From assembly GCF_019645855.1 (NCBI RefSeq), contig NZ_CP080999.1, positions 1,240,001 to 1,304,000 of the forward strand: a DNA stretch of 64,000 bases, written 5' to 3'. Numbering within the stretch: position 1 is the first letter of the stretch; each line of letters starts with the position of its first letter. The notes beneath the pieces are model-generated. The model was not told where the DNA came from and did no database searches. It worked only from the letters and a program-made list of their open reading frames with translations. The position numbers and the translations under genes were made by a program. This DNA is from Mycobacterium malmoense. Its GTDB lineage: Bacteria > Actinomycetota > Actinomycetes > Mycobacteriales > Mycobacteriaceae. Shown in pieces: positions 8,399 to 19,586 of this stretch.

Positions 8399-9031
8399 GT
8401 GCTCGACCTGATCCTGCCGCTGGAATGCGGTGGCTGCGGGGCGCCGTCGACCCGCTGGTGTGACGCCTGCGCGGCGGAGCTGTCGGTGGCCGCCGGGCAG
8501 CCGCACGTGATCACGCCCCGCATCGACCCGCAGGCGCCGGTGTTCGCGCTGGGTCGCTACGCCGGCGCCCGCCGCCACGCGATTCTCGCGATGAAGGAAC
8601 GCGGCCGCGGCGACCTCGTCGCACCGCTGGCCCACGCGCTGGCCGTCGGGATCCACCGGCTGCTGACCTGGGGGATGGTCGAGACCCCGCTGACGATCGT
8701 GCCCGCGCCGACGCGGCGTTGGGCGGCGCGCCGGCGCGGCGGTGACCCCGTCACCCGGCTGGCCCGGGCCGCGGTCGCCGAACACCCCGACGTCACCGTC
8801 GTGCAGGCGTTGCGAATGAAGGCACTGGCCCGCGACTCCGCGGGCCTGGGCACGGCCGCGCGCGAACGCAACATCGCGGGCCGGGTGCTGCTGCGCGGTC
8901 CGCGGGTGCGCACCGAAGTCTTGGTCGTCGACGACATCGTCACCACCGGTGCGACGGCATGCGAGTCGGTGCGGACCCTGCGCGCCGCCGGGATCCGCGT
9001 GGCCGCGGTGTTGGCGATCGCGGCGGCATGA
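8399..9031 (+). CDS. ComF-like phosphoribosyltransferase family protein
   Basis: A 210-residue protein of the ComF/GntX amidophosphoribosyltransferase-like family, homologous to Rv3242c. The N-terminus has CGGCGAPSTRWCDACAAEL (four Cys, a likely zinc knuckle at about residues 10-26). The C-terminus has the PRPP loop VLVVDDIVTTGATA at about 175-190. The exact reaction is unknown; homologues in other bacteria link to DNA uptake or purine salvage, which cannot be assumed here. The GTG at 8399 gives the conserved start (V)LDLILPLECGG. It lies downstream of lpqB after a 185-base gap that holds a hairpin. Confidence 0.85.
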   Translation: MLDLILPLECGGCGAPSTRWCDACAAELSVAAGQPHVITPRIDPQAPVFALGRYAGARRHAILAMKERGRGDLVAPLAHALAVGIHRLLTWGMVETPLTIVPAPTRRWAARRRGGDPVTRLARAAVAEHPDVTVVQALRMKALARDSAGLGTAARERNIAGRVLLRGPRVRTEVLVVDDIVTTGATACESVRTLRAAGIRVAAVLAIAAA

Positions 9032-9332
9032 ACCTATGCGGCAGGCAAGAGGTTGTGAAGAACTCGCAACACCTCGGCGAAATTGGTGGCATCCCAAGGC
9101 GAACACGAGCTAACGTCGAGGACAACCTTCAGGAACTTCCTGGTCTGACTCACTGTCGCGATTCTCAGGTTGAGACGCCACTTGCGGAGGGGGTGAGTGT
9201 TCCACACCTTGCGCCGGCGGGCCGCCTGCGGCGGTGACCACTCTGGAAACCGTTCCAACCCCGTCGGCGCGTCTATATAAGAAAGCCGGCACGCAGCGCG
9301 TGCGACGTGGAAAGAGAAACGAGTTGTCACGT
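9032..9332 (+). promoter_or_regulatory. Leader region of the hibernation factor gene
   Basis: About 300 bases with no supported gene. The best promoter candidate is TATATAA at 9274-9280, with a weak upstream element GTTCCA at 9252-9257 (16-base spacing), which would leave a leader of roughly 45 bases. A short minus-strand open frame covers the region but has no recognisable protein signature. The call as a promoter is inference. Confidence 0.3.
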
Positions 9333-10025
9333 ATGTCAAGGCTTACCGTGGATTCCGGTCAGATTCTGGACCAACCGCCGGCGGAAACCGGCGGGCCGGC
9401 CGAACCGACAGCCAACGCCGAGGTCGTGTTCAAGGGCCGCAACGTCGAAATCCCCGATCACTACCGCGTCTACGTCTCGCAAAAACTCGCCCGCCTCGAA
9501 CGCTTCGATCGCTCCATCTATCTCTTCGACGTGGAGCTCAAGCACGCACCCAACCGGCGTCAGCGCAAGTCGTGTCAACGCGTCGAAATCACCGCCCGGG
9601 GCCGCGGGCCGGTGAGCCGGGCGGAGGCCTGCGCCGACAGCTTCTATGCCGCCTTCGAGTCCGCGGTCGACAAACTGGAGAGCCGGCTGCGCCGCGTCAA
9701 GGACCGCCGCAAGGTCCACTACGGCGACAAGACCCCGGTTTCGCTGGCCGCCGCCACCGCGGTGACCCCGCTCCCCGGGAAAGCCTTCACCACCGAACCG
9801 GTGGAGCCGCACCAACATGACGGCTCCGGCCCCGACGAGCACGGGCCGGGGCGGGTGGTGCGCACCAAGGAGCACCAGGCCAGGCCGATGACGGTCGACG
9901 ACGCGCTCTACGAGATGGAGCGCGTCGGGCACGACTTTTTCTTGTTCTACGACAAGCAGACCGAACGGCCGTCGGTCGTCTACCGCCGCCACGCCTACGA
10001 TTACGGCCTGATCCGCTTGGCGTGA
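9333..10025 (+). CDS. hpf: Long-form ribosome hibernation promoting factor
   Basis: A 230-residue HPF/RafS-type protein. The S30AE ribosome-binding domain occupies about residues 28-130 (VVFKGRNVEIPDHYRVYVSQ to DRRKVHYGDK), with a variable linker and the C-terminal dimerisation domain (MTVDDALYEMERVGHDFFLF to VVYRRHAYDYGLIRL). Long HPFs block the decoding centre and pair 30S subunits to form 100S dimers in stationary or hypoxic cells. The ATG at 9333 is the conventional start, but TTG at 9324 in the same frame is better spaced (7 bases) from GGAAAGAG at 9309, so three more residues are possible. Confidence 0.93.
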   Translation: MSRLTVDSGQILDQPPAETGGPAEPTANAEVVFKGRNVEIPDHYRVYVSQKLARLERFDRSIYLFDVELKHAPNRRQRKSCQRVEITARGRGPVSRAEACADSFYAAFESAVDKLESRLRRVKDRRKVHYGDKTPVSLAAATAVTPLPGKAFTTEPVEPHQHDGSGPDEHGPGRVVRTKEHQARPMTVDDALYEMERVGHDFFLFYDKQTERPSVVYRRHAYDYGLIRLA

Positions 10026-10054
10026 CGTTCGGGCGGTCATCGCGGCCGGTCACC

Positions 10055-10060
10055 TAGGAT
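10055..10060 (+). promoter_or_regulatory. Possible -10 element of secA1
   Basis: TAGGAT lies 40 bases upstream of the secA1 GTG and fits a sigma-A-like TANNNT hexamer. No good -35 is seen. Support is limited to the match and position. Confidence 0.3.
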
Positions 10061-10099
10061 GGACGGCGCCGAAGAATCCAACCCACAGGGGACATAGCT

Positions 10100-12922
<2,823 letters not shown>

Positions 12923-12993
12923 CCGCGACACGATTCCGGACGTTTCCGTACACCCGCTGACGCCGATGCCGCGCAACTGCAAGGATTGAGGGC

Positions 12994-13476
12994 ATGGATG
13001 TCAAGGAGGTGTTGCTGCCGGGCGTCGGCCTCCGATACGAATTCACCAGCCACAAGGGTGACCGGATCGGCATCGTCGCGCGCCGCGCCGGCGATTTCGA
13101 CGTCGTCCTGTACGGCCCCGACGATCCCGATCAGGCCCGGCCGGTCCTGCACCTGACCGACGACGAGGCCGAGGCCGTGGCCCAGATCCTGGGCGCGCCG
13201 CGCATCGCCGAGCGGTTCACCGAACTTTCCCGGCAAGTGCCCGGGCTCGAGACCGGACAGGTCCACATCGTGGCCGGCAGCCCATTCGTGGGCCACCCAT
13301 TGGGAGACACCCACGCCCGCACCCGCACCGGGGCGTCGATCGTCGCCATCGTGCGCAACGAGGAAGTGTTGGCCTCGCCCGGTCCGAGCGAAATGCTGCG
13401 CGCGCAAGACGTTCTGATCGTGATCGGCACCGAAGACGGCATCGCCGCGGTCGAGCAGATCATCGATAAGGGCTGA
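12994..13476 (+). CDS. KhtT-like regulatory subunit of a K+/H+ antiporter
   Basis: A 160-residue soluble protein whose C-terminal 85 residues form an RCK_C (TrkA-C) domain, ending EMLRAQDVLIVIGTEDGIAAVEQII. The N-terminal part matches the actinobacterial Rv3237c family. It ends 4 bases before a CPA2 antiporter gene, the arrangement of KhtT-KhtU in Bacillus, where KhtT gates K+ efflux. It probably gates the downstream transporter, perhaps in response to a nucleotide; the ligand cannot be read from sequence. Confidence 0.85.
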   Translation: MDVKEVLLPGVGLRYEFTSHKGDRIGIVARRAGDFDVVLYGPDDPDQARPVLHLTDDEAEAVAQILGAPRIAERFTELSRQVPGLETGQVHIVAGSPFVGHPLGDTHARTRTGASIVAIVRNEEVLASPGPSEMLRAQDVLIVIGTEDGIAAVEQIIDKG

Positions 13477-13480
13477 GCCG

Positions 13481-14635
13481 ATGCAAATTTCGGGGGCGCT
13501 GCTATTCCAGCTCGGCGCCCTCCTGGCCATTCTCGCCATATTGGGCGCCGCCGCGCGCCGGTTCGCGTTGTCCCCGATCCCGGTGTATCTGCTGGCGGGC
13601 CTCTCCCTGGGCAAGGGCGGCCTGCTGCCGGTGGCCGCGGCCGGTGAATTCGTCACGACCGGCGCGCCCATCGGCATCGTGTTGCTGCTGCTGACCCTGG
13701 GGCTGGAATTCTCGGCGAACGAATTCGCCAGCAGCCTGCGGCACCACCTGCCGTCCGCCGGTGTCGACATCGTCCTCAACGCCACACCCGGCGCGGTGGC
13801 CGGCTGGCTGCTGGGATTGGACGGAGTCGCCATCCTGGCCCTGGCCGGGGTCACCTACATCTCCTCGTCGGGTGTCATCGCGCGCCTGCTGGAGGACCTG
13901 GGCCGGCTCGGTAACCGGGAGACGCCGGCCGTGCTGTCGGTGCTGGTTCTCGAGGACTTCGCGATGGCGGCCTATCTGCCGCTGTTCGCGGTCCTCGCCT
14001 CGGGGGGCAGCGTGCCGGTGGCCGTCGCCGGCATGGTGGTCGCGGTCGGCGCGCTGGTGGCGGCATTTGCCGCGTCCTACCGCTGGGGCCATCACGTCGG
14101 CCGGCTGGTCGAACACCCCGATTCCGAGCAACTGTTGCTCAGGGTCCTGGGCATCACGCTGATGGTGGCGGCGGTGGCCGAATCCCTGCATGCGTCGGCC
14201 GCCGTCGGCGCGTTCCTGGTGGGCCTCACCTTGACTGGCGAAACGGCGGACCGGGCGCGCAGGGTGTTGGGCCCACTGCGCGATTTGTTCGCCGCCATCT
14301 TTTTCCTGGCGATCGGGCTTTCGGTGGACCCGCACGAGCTCGTTCCGATGCTTCCGGTGGCGCTGGTGCTGGCCGCCGCCACCGCGGCGACGAAGGTGGC
14401 CACCGGGATCGTCGCGGCCCGGCGCGACGGCGTGGCACGGCGCGGGCAGTTGCGCGCGGGCACCGCGCTCATTGCCAGGGGCGAATTCTCGTTGATCATC
14501 ATCGGATTGGTCGGCACGTCCATCCCCGTGGTGGCGGCGCTGGCGACGTCGTACGTCTTCGTCATGGCGATCGTCGGTCCGGTGCTGGCCCGTTTTACGG
14601 GCGGTCCACTGCCGGCCGCCGGACCCGCGAACTAA
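13481..14635 (+). CDS. CPA2-family cation:proton antiporter, KhtU/Kef-like
   Basis: A 384-residue integral membrane protein with about twelve hydrophobic segments. It carries CPA2 features, including SLGKGGLLP early, LLLTLGLEFS and a discontinuous helix near SSSGVIARLLEDLG, and ends without a cytoplasmic RCK domain. The missing regulatory domain is supplied by the preceding KhtT-like gene. It likely exports K+ in exchange for protons at the plasma membrane. Homologous to Rv3236c. It ends 12 bases from the convergent Rv3235-like gene. Confidence 0.88.
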   Translation: MQISGALLFQLGALLAILAILGAAARRFALSPIPVYLLAGLSLGKGGLLPVAAAGEFVTTGAPIGIVLLLLTLGLEFSANEFASSLRHHLPSAGVDIVLNATPGAVAGWLLGLDGVAILALAGVTYISSSGVIARLLEDLGRLGNRETPAVLSVLVLEDFAMAAYLPLFAVLASGGSVPVAVAGMVVAVGALVAAFAASYRWGHHVGRLVEHPDSEQLLLRVLGITLMVAAVAESLHASAAVGAFLVGLTLTGETADRARRVLGPLRDLFAAIFFLAIGLSVDPHELVPMLPVALVLAAATAATKVATGIVAARRDGVARRGQLRAGTALIARGEFSLIIIGLVGTSIPVVAALATSYVFVMAIVGPVLARFTGGPLPAAGPAN

Positions 14636-14647
14636 TCCAGTCGGCGG

Positions 14648-15193
14648 TCAGCCGATGTGCAGGGCGACCACCAGCCACCGGGTACCGGCGCCGGCCCGCA
14701 CCTGTTCCACGCGGCAGGCGATGGCGTGGATCCGCTCGCCGCGGCTGTAGCAGCCGAAAACCTCGGCCGCGGTGTCGGGATCGCGGTGCCCGGCCGGTTG
14801 CAGCCGCGTCCGGCGCAGCACCGCGGCGCCCTCGTGCCCGGCCGCCGCGCGGCCGATCGAGAGCACGGAATCCACCAGGCCCGGCGCCAGCATGGGCCGC
14901 AGCTGGGCAACGGGACGGCGGCGGTCGATGACTTCCAGCACCCGGCGCAGCGCGGCGTCGGCGAAGGCCGCGGCCCGTCGCATCGGCGCGGACGTGACCG
15001 GCGTCGGCGGTTTCGGTTCCCTGCTGGGTTGCCCGGTGTAAGGCCGGCGCGGCGTCCGCGCGGCGCGGCGCAGCGTCGCGCGGGACGACTGCCGGCACCG
15101 GGGCACGTCGCGCGTTGCCGGCTCGTAGTCGACGACGGGCATGACGGCGAAGGCGCCGCGGCCGTGCGGGCTCACGACGGGACTCATGGTCAA
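14648..15193 (-). CDS. Rv3235 family protein (DUF6459-type)
   Basis: A 181-residue protein with an Arg/Pro/Ala-rich N-terminal half (about 1-75) and a compact C-terminal domain (RRAAAFADAALRRVLEVID to TRWLVVALHIG). It matches the actinobacterial Rv3235 family; related proteins occur next to secA in many actinobacteria, suggesting a link with export, but no function is established. TTG at 15193 is preceded by GGAGAG at 6-base spacing. ATG at 15187 (MSPVVSPHG) is the alternative. It is transcribed divergently from the WS/DGAT gene. Confidence 0.8.
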   Translation of the reverse strand: MTMSPVVSPHGRGAFAVMPVVDYEPATRDVPRCRQSSRATLRRAARTPRRPYTGQPSREPKPPTPVTSAPMRRAAAFADAALRRVLEVIDRRRPVAQLRPMLAPGLVDSVLSIGRAAAGHEGAAVLRRTRLQPAGHRDPDTAAEVFGCYSRGERIHAIACRVEQVRAGAGTRWLVVALHIG

Positions 15194-15391
15194 CGCGCAC
15201 TCTCCAATTCATCGGTGGAATGTGAGCCCGCTGGAGAGTGGCAGACGGTGGTTGGTCAGTGGTCATCATGGCACAACTCGAGCCCGCGCGTACCCGCGCT
15301 GAGCTGTGCCTCGCCCGGACGATTACCGTGGGCGGGTACATCGGTCCGGCCCACGAATCGAGGACGAATTGACAAGGAGGACAGCGCCGCA

Positions 15392-16798
15392 ATGGTGACC
15401 CGGCTGTCTCCGGCGGACGCGTCCTTCTATCGACTGGAGAACACCGCCACCCCGATGTACGTCGGATCCCTGGCGATCCTGCGCCGTCCGCGCGCCGGAT
15501 TGAGCTACGAGACGCTTTTGGCCACCGTCGAACAGCGGTTGCCTCAGATACCGCGCTACCGGCAGAAGGTCCGGGAAGTGCGAATCGGCATGGCCAGGCC
15601 CGTGTGGATCGACGACAGCGACTTCGACATCACCTATCACGTGAGGCGCTCGGCGCTGCCCTCGCCGGGCAGCGACGAGCAGCTGCACGAGCTGGTCGCG
15701 CGGCTGGCCGCGCGGCCGCTGGACAAGTCGCGGCCCTTGTGGGAGATGTACCTGGTGGAGGGCCTGGCCAAAAACCGGGTGGCCCTCTACACCAAGTCGC
15801 ACCAGGCGCTGATCAACGGGATGAGGGCGCTGGAGATCAACCACGTCATCGCCGACCGGACCAGGCATCCACCGCCCTTCCCCGAAGACATCTGGATACC
15901 GGAACGCGACCCCGGCCACACTCGGCTGGTGTTGGGCGCGATCGGCGACTGGCTGGTGGGGCCGGGTACACAGCTCCAAGCCGTGGTGGGGCGGCTGACG
16001 AACTATGGCGAACTGCTGGACGCGGGCCGCCGCGTCCTCGACATCGCCCGCGCGGTGGCGCGCGGCACGGCGCCCAGCAGCCCGCTCAACGCGACCGTTT
16101 CGCGTCATCGGCGGTTCACGGTCGCTCGCGGCAGCCTCGAGGACTACCGCACCGTGCGCGCGCGCTATGACTGTGACGTCAACGATGTGGTGCTCGCCGT
16201 GGTGGCCGGCGCGCTGGGCAACTGGCTGCTGTCGCGTGGGGTGGCGGTGTCGCCGACCGCGACGGTCCGGGCGATGGCGCCGCTGTCGGTCTATGCCGAT
16301 GGCCAACTCGACTCGGCCGGCCCGGGCCAGGCGATCAGTCAGGTCACGCCGTTTCTGGTCGATCTGCCGGTGGGGGAGCCGAATCCGGTGGTACGGCTGT
16401 CGCAGATCGCCCACGCCACCGAATCGAACCCGACCGCCGCCAGCCTGGTCGACGCCAGGACGATCGTCACCCTGTCGGGTTTTGCGCCGCCCACCCTGCA
16501 CGCCATGGGTATCCGGGTCGCCACCAGCTTCCCGAGCTTCTCCAAGCGGACGTTCAACCTGTTGATCACCAACGCCCCGGGGGCCCAGTCGCAGATGTAC
16601 ATCGCCGGCACCAAGTTGTTGGAGACCTACGCGGTGCCGCCGCTGCTGCACAACCAGGCATTGGCGATCAGTGTGACGTCGTATAACGGCATGCTGTATT
16701 TCGGAATCAACGCCGATCGCGAGGCGATGAGCGACGTCGACCTGCTGCCGGGCCTGTTGGGCCAATCGCTGGAGGAACTGCTGGAAGCTTCCCGGTAG
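15392..16798 (+). CDS. tgs3: WS/DGAT acyltransferase-like protein (Tgs3-type)
   Basis: A 468-residue member of the wax ester synthase/diacylglycerol acyltransferase family, which esterifies diacylglycerol with acyl-CoA for storage lipid. The N-terminus MVTRLSPADASFYRLEN and later ARPLDKSRPLWEMYLVEGL and NLLITNAPG are family motifs. The catalytic motif HHxxxDG is replaced by HQALING near residues 133-139, so the second His and the Asp are missing. M. tuberculosis Tgs3 shows the same replacement as I recall. In H37Rv the locus is annotated as two genes (Rv3234c and Rv3233c); here the frame is continuous. AAGGAGG at 15374-15380 precedes the ATG by 11 bases. Confidence 0.88.
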   Translation: MVTRLSPADASFYRLENTATPMYVGSLAILRRPRAGLSYETLLATVEQRLPQIPRYRQKVREVRIGMARPVWIDDSDFDITYHVRRSALPSPGSDEQLHELVARLAARPLDKSRPLWEMYLVEGLAKNRVALYTKSHQALINGMRALEINHVIADRTRHPPPFPEDIWIPERDPGHTRLVLGAIGDWLVGPGTQLQAVVGRLTNYGELLDAGRRVLDIARAVARGTAPSSPLNATVSRHRRFTVARGSLEDYRTVRARYDCDVNDVVLAVVAGALGNWLLSRGVAVSPTATVRAMAPLSVYADGQLDSAGPGQAISQVTPFLVDLPVGEPNPVVRLSQIAHATESNPTAASLVDARTIVTLSGFAPPTLHAMGIRVATSFPSFSKRTFNLLITNAPGAQSQMYIAGTKLLETYAVPPLLHNQALAISVTSYNGMLYFGINADREAMSDVDLLPGLLGQSLEELLEASR

Positions 16799-16820
16799 TA
16801 GTCGGGGTGAAAATTGCTGT

Positions 16821-17708
16821 GTGGATCTAGTATTCGTTGATGTGAGCACCGCGACAAACGACAGCGCGTCGGCGAGGGCGAAGAAAACGAAATCGACCCC
16901 GCCGGCCGCGCGCAAGATTTCCGACGCCGTCTACGAGGCCGAATTATTCAGGCTACAAACAGAATTCGTGAAGCTGCAGGAATGGGTGCGCCATTCCGGG
17001 GAGCGTCTGGTGGTTATCTTCGAAGGTCGTGACGCGGCCGGCAAGGGCGGCGTCATCAAACGGATCACCGAGTACCTGAGTCCGCGGGTGGTCCGGGTCG
17101 CCGCGTTGCCGATGCCGACAGAGCGGGAACACGGCGAGTGGTATTACCAGCGCTATATCGCCCACCTGCCGGCCAAAGGGGAGATCGTGCTGTTCGATCG
17201 GTCGTGGTACAACCGCGCCGGCATCGAGAAAGTCATGGGGTTCTGTACGCCGCAAGAGTATGTGCTGTTTTTGCGACAGACGCCGATTTTCGAGCAGATG
17301 CTCATCGACGACGGGATTTTGCTGCGCAAATATTGGTTCTCGGTCTCCGAGGCCGAACAGCTGCGCAGGTTCAAGGCGCGACTGAATGACCCTGTGCGGC
17401 AATGGAAACTCAGCACGATGGACCTGGAATCGGTGTATCGGTGGGAGGACTATTCGCGCGCCAAAGACGAGATGATGGTGCACACCGATACCCCCATCAG
17501 CCCGTGGTACGTCGTCGAATCGGATATCAAGAAGCACGCGCGGCTGAACATGATGGCCCATCTGCTATCCACGATCGAATACCACGACGTGGAATGGCCC
17601 AAGGTCAAACTGCCGAAACATCCGATCGTGAGCGAGAACTACCACCGCCCGCCGCGTGAGCTGTCGACCTACGTCGGCGACTACGCGTCCACCTTGATCG
17701 AGGAGTAA
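16821..17708 (+). CDS. ppk2: Polyphosphate kinase 2
   Basis: A 295-residue PPK2-class enzyme, homologous to Rv3232c, which uses polyphosphate to phosphorylate nucleoside diphosphates, chiefly GDP to GTP in M. tuberculosis. Walker A is EGRDAAGKGG at about residues 69-78, Walker B is VLFDRSWYNRAG, and the lid has RKYWFSVSEAEQLRRF. The GTG at 16821 gives the same length as the M. tuberculosis protein; an in-frame GTG at 16842 would remove seven residues. It follows the WS/DGAT gene by 22 bases and overlaps the next gene. Confidence 0.95.
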   Translation: MDLVFVDVSTATNDSASARAKKTKSTPPAARKISDAVYEAELFRLQTEFVKLQEWVRHSGERLVVIFEGRDAAGKGGVIKRITEYLSPRVVRVAALPMPTEREHGEWYYQRYIAHLPAKGEIVLFDRSWYNRAGIEKVMGFCTPQEYVLFLRQTPIFEQMLIDDGILLRKYWFSVSEAEQLRRFKARLNDPVRQWKLSTMDLESVYRWEDYSRAKDEMMVHTDTPISPWYVVESDIKKHARLNMMAHLLSTIEYHDVEWPKVKLPKHPIVSENYHRPPRELSTYVGDYASTLIEE

Positions 17709-18247
17709 TGATCCTGGTCTACATCCCGGCCACCCTGGCGATGTTGCAGCAGCTCGTCGACGAGGGGTCGTTGTGGCCCATCAACGGCACCGCGTTCGCG
17801 GTGACGCCGACGTTGCGGGAGGCCTACGCCCAGGGCGATGACGACGAGCTCGCCGAGGTGGCGCTGCGCGAGGCGGCCCTGGCGTCGCTGCGGCTGCTGG
17901 CGGCCCAGGCCGACGAGGCCGGCGAGGCTGGCGTCACCGGTGCCGCCCTGCCGCCCCGGCGCGCGGTGCTGGCCGCCGAGGTCGACTTGGACGAATCCGG
18001 GGCCAAGTACCGCCCCGATCTCGACGACGCCGTCGTCAGGCTCGGTGCGCCCGTCACGATCGACCAGGTGATCGCCGCGTACGTCGACAACGCCGCCGCC
18101 GAGGCGGCCGTCACCAAGGCGATCGAGGTTATCGACGCCGCCGACCTGGGCGACGAGGATGCCGACCTGGTCGTCGGCGATGCGCTGGACCACGATCTGG
18201 CCTGGTATGCGAACCAGGAGCTGCCATTTCTGCTCGACCTGCTTTGA
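17708..18247 (+). CDS. DUF6912 family protein (Rv3231c-like)
   Basis: A 179-residue acidic protein, Ala/Asp/Glu-rich, beginning MILVYIPATLAMLQQLVDEG. It belongs to an actinobacterial family of unknown function found beside ppk2. The start overlaps the ppk2 stop as TAATG, so the two are coupled. No catalytic motif or membrane segment is visible. Confidence 0.85.
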   Translation: MILVYIPATLAMLQQLVDEGSLWPINGTAFAVTPTLREAYAQGDDDELAEVALREAALASLRLLAAQADEAGEAGVTGAALPPRRAVLAAEVDLDESGAKYRPDLDDAVVRLGAPVTIDQVIAAYVDNAAAEAAVTKAIEVIDAADLGDEDADLVVGDALDHDLAWYANQELPFLLDLL

Positions 18248-18285
18248 CGGTCGGATGTGACGCGTTTCTGGCCGTCGATCCTGGA

Positions 18286-18312
18286 TACGGTGCCGTAGGT
18301 TACGGTACCGTA
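18286..18312. promoter_or_regulatory. Paired TACG-N4-CGTA operators upstream of the oxidoreductase gene
   Basis: Two palindromes, TACGGTGCCGTA (18286-18297) and TACGGTACCGTA (18301-18312), have starts 15 bases apart. The second overlaps a plausible -10, TAGCCT (18311-18316), so binding should block transcription. The same pair with the same spacing precedes desA3. The symmetry suits a TetR-type dimer pair; the regulator is not identified. Confidence 0.7.
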
Positions 18313-18368
18313 GCCTCTAGCCGGAGTGAGCGGAAGCCAAACGCCGCATCGTGAGCAGGAGCTTCCTA

Positions 18369-19505
18369 ATGAGCAAGAAATACGCATCGATTACTGGCAA
18401 TGTGGTCGACACCAGGCGCCCCACCGTCGCCGGCGCCGACAGGCATCCAGGCTGGCACGCGCTGCGCAAGATAGCCGCGCGCATCACGACGCCGTTGTTG
18501 CCCGACGACTATCTGCATCTGGCCAATCCGCTGTGGTCGGCGCGGGAATTGCGGGGCCGCATCCTTGAGGTCCGCCGGGAGACCGAAGACTCCGCGACCC
18601 TGGTGATCAAACCGGGCTGGGGCTTCAGCTTCGACTACCAGCCGGGCCAGTACATGGGGATCGGGCTGTTGGTCGACGGTCGCTGGCGCTGGCGATCGTA
18701 TTCGCTGACATCGAGCCCCGTTGCCGCTGCGCGCACGGTGACCATCACCGTCAAGGCGATGCCCGAAGGGTTCCTGTCCACCCACCTGGTGGCCGGCGTC
18801 GAGCCGGGGACCATCGTGCGGCTGGCGGCGCCTCAGGGCAATTTCGTGCTGCCCGACCCGGCGCCACCGTCGATCCTGTTCCTCACCGCCGGTTCCGGGA
18901 TAACGCCGGTGATGTCGATGCTGCGAACATTGGTGCGCCGCAACCAAATTGGTGACATCGCCCACCTGCATTCCGCGCCCACCGAATCGGACGTGATGTT
19001 TCGTGCCGAGTTGGCCGCGCTGGCGGCCGACCAGCCGGGCTATCGCTTGCAGCTTCGGGAGACCCGCACACAGGGTCGGCTCGACCTCGCCGCGCTCGAC
19101 CAAGAGGTGCCGGACTGGCGCGAGCGCCAGACCTGGGCGTGCGGGCCGGAGGGCCTGCTCACCCAGGCCGAGAAGGTCTGGTCGTCGGCGGGCATCGGAG
19201 ACCGGTTGCACCTGGAGCGATTCGCGGTGTCCAAGGCCGCGCCCGCCGGGGCGGGCGGGACCGTCACTTTCGCGCGAAGCGACCGTAGCGTGGCCGCCGA
19301 TGCCGCGACGTCGTTGATGGACGCCGGTGAAGGCGTCGGCGTGCAGATGCCGTTCGGCTGCCGGATGGGCATCTGTCAGTCGTGCGTGGTGGGCCTGGTG
19401 GACGGCCACGTCCGCGATCTGCGGACCGGCGCCGAGCACGATCCCGGAACCCGGGTGCAGACCTGTGTATCGGCCGCATCCGGTGATTGTGTGCTCGACA
19501 TTTAA
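18369..19505 (+). CDS. Flavin/2Fe-2S oxidoreductase, electron donor to DesA3 (Rv3230c-like)
   Basis: A 378-residue reductase. Residues about 60-160 form the FAD domain with RWRSYSLTSSP, about 165-280 the NAD(P)H domain (LFLTAGSGITPVMSML, WACGPEGLL), and the C-terminus is a plant-type ferredoxin with CRMGICQSC and a later QTCVSAAS supplying the four cluster Cys. In M. tuberculosis Rv3230c passes electrons from NADPH to the stearoyl-CoA desaturase DesA3. AGGAG with 7-base spacing supports ATG at 18369. It shares its operator design with the desaturase gene 81 bases downstream. Confidence 0.93.
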   Translation: MSKKYASITGNVVDTRRPTVAGADRHPGWHALRKIAARITTPLLPDDYLHLANPLWSARELRGRILEVRRETEDSATLVIKPGWGFSFDYQPGQYMGIGLLVDGRWRWRSYSLTSSPVAAARTVTITVKAMPEGFLSTHLVAGVEPGTIVRLAAPQGNFVLPDPAPPSILFLTAGSGITPVMSMLRTLVRRNQIGDIAHLHSAPTESDVMFRAELAALAADQPGYRLQLRETRTQGRLDLAALDQEVPDWRERQTWACGPEGLLTQAEKVWSSAGIGDRLHLERFAVSKAAPAGAGGTVTFARSDRSVAADAATSLMDAGEGVGVQMPFGCRMGICQSCVVGLVDGHVRDLRTGAEHDPGTRVQTCVSAASGDCVLDI

Positions 19506-19524
19506 AGGCTACTCACAGGTAACC

Positions 19525-19551
19525 TACGGGTTCGTAGGTTACGATAGCGTA
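19525..19551. promoter_or_regulatory. Paired TACG-N4-CGTA operators upstream of desA3
   Basis: TACGGGTTCGTA (19525-19536) lies inside a larger inverted repeat with 10-base arms, GTAACCTACG and CGTAGGTTAC. TACGATAGCGTA follows at 19540-19551. The starts are 15 bases apart, exactly as upstream of the reductase gene. TACGAT at 19540-19545 could itself be the -10, giving an internal desA3 promoter under the same repressor. Confidence 0.72.
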
Positions 19552-19586
19552 GGTAGCGACCGGACAACGACCGCAGGGAGATAACG

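Noticed and set aside
9034..9339. 101-codon minus-strand frame upstream of hpf
   Set aside because: No start signals, mixed codon bias and no recognisable domain; more likely a leader region.
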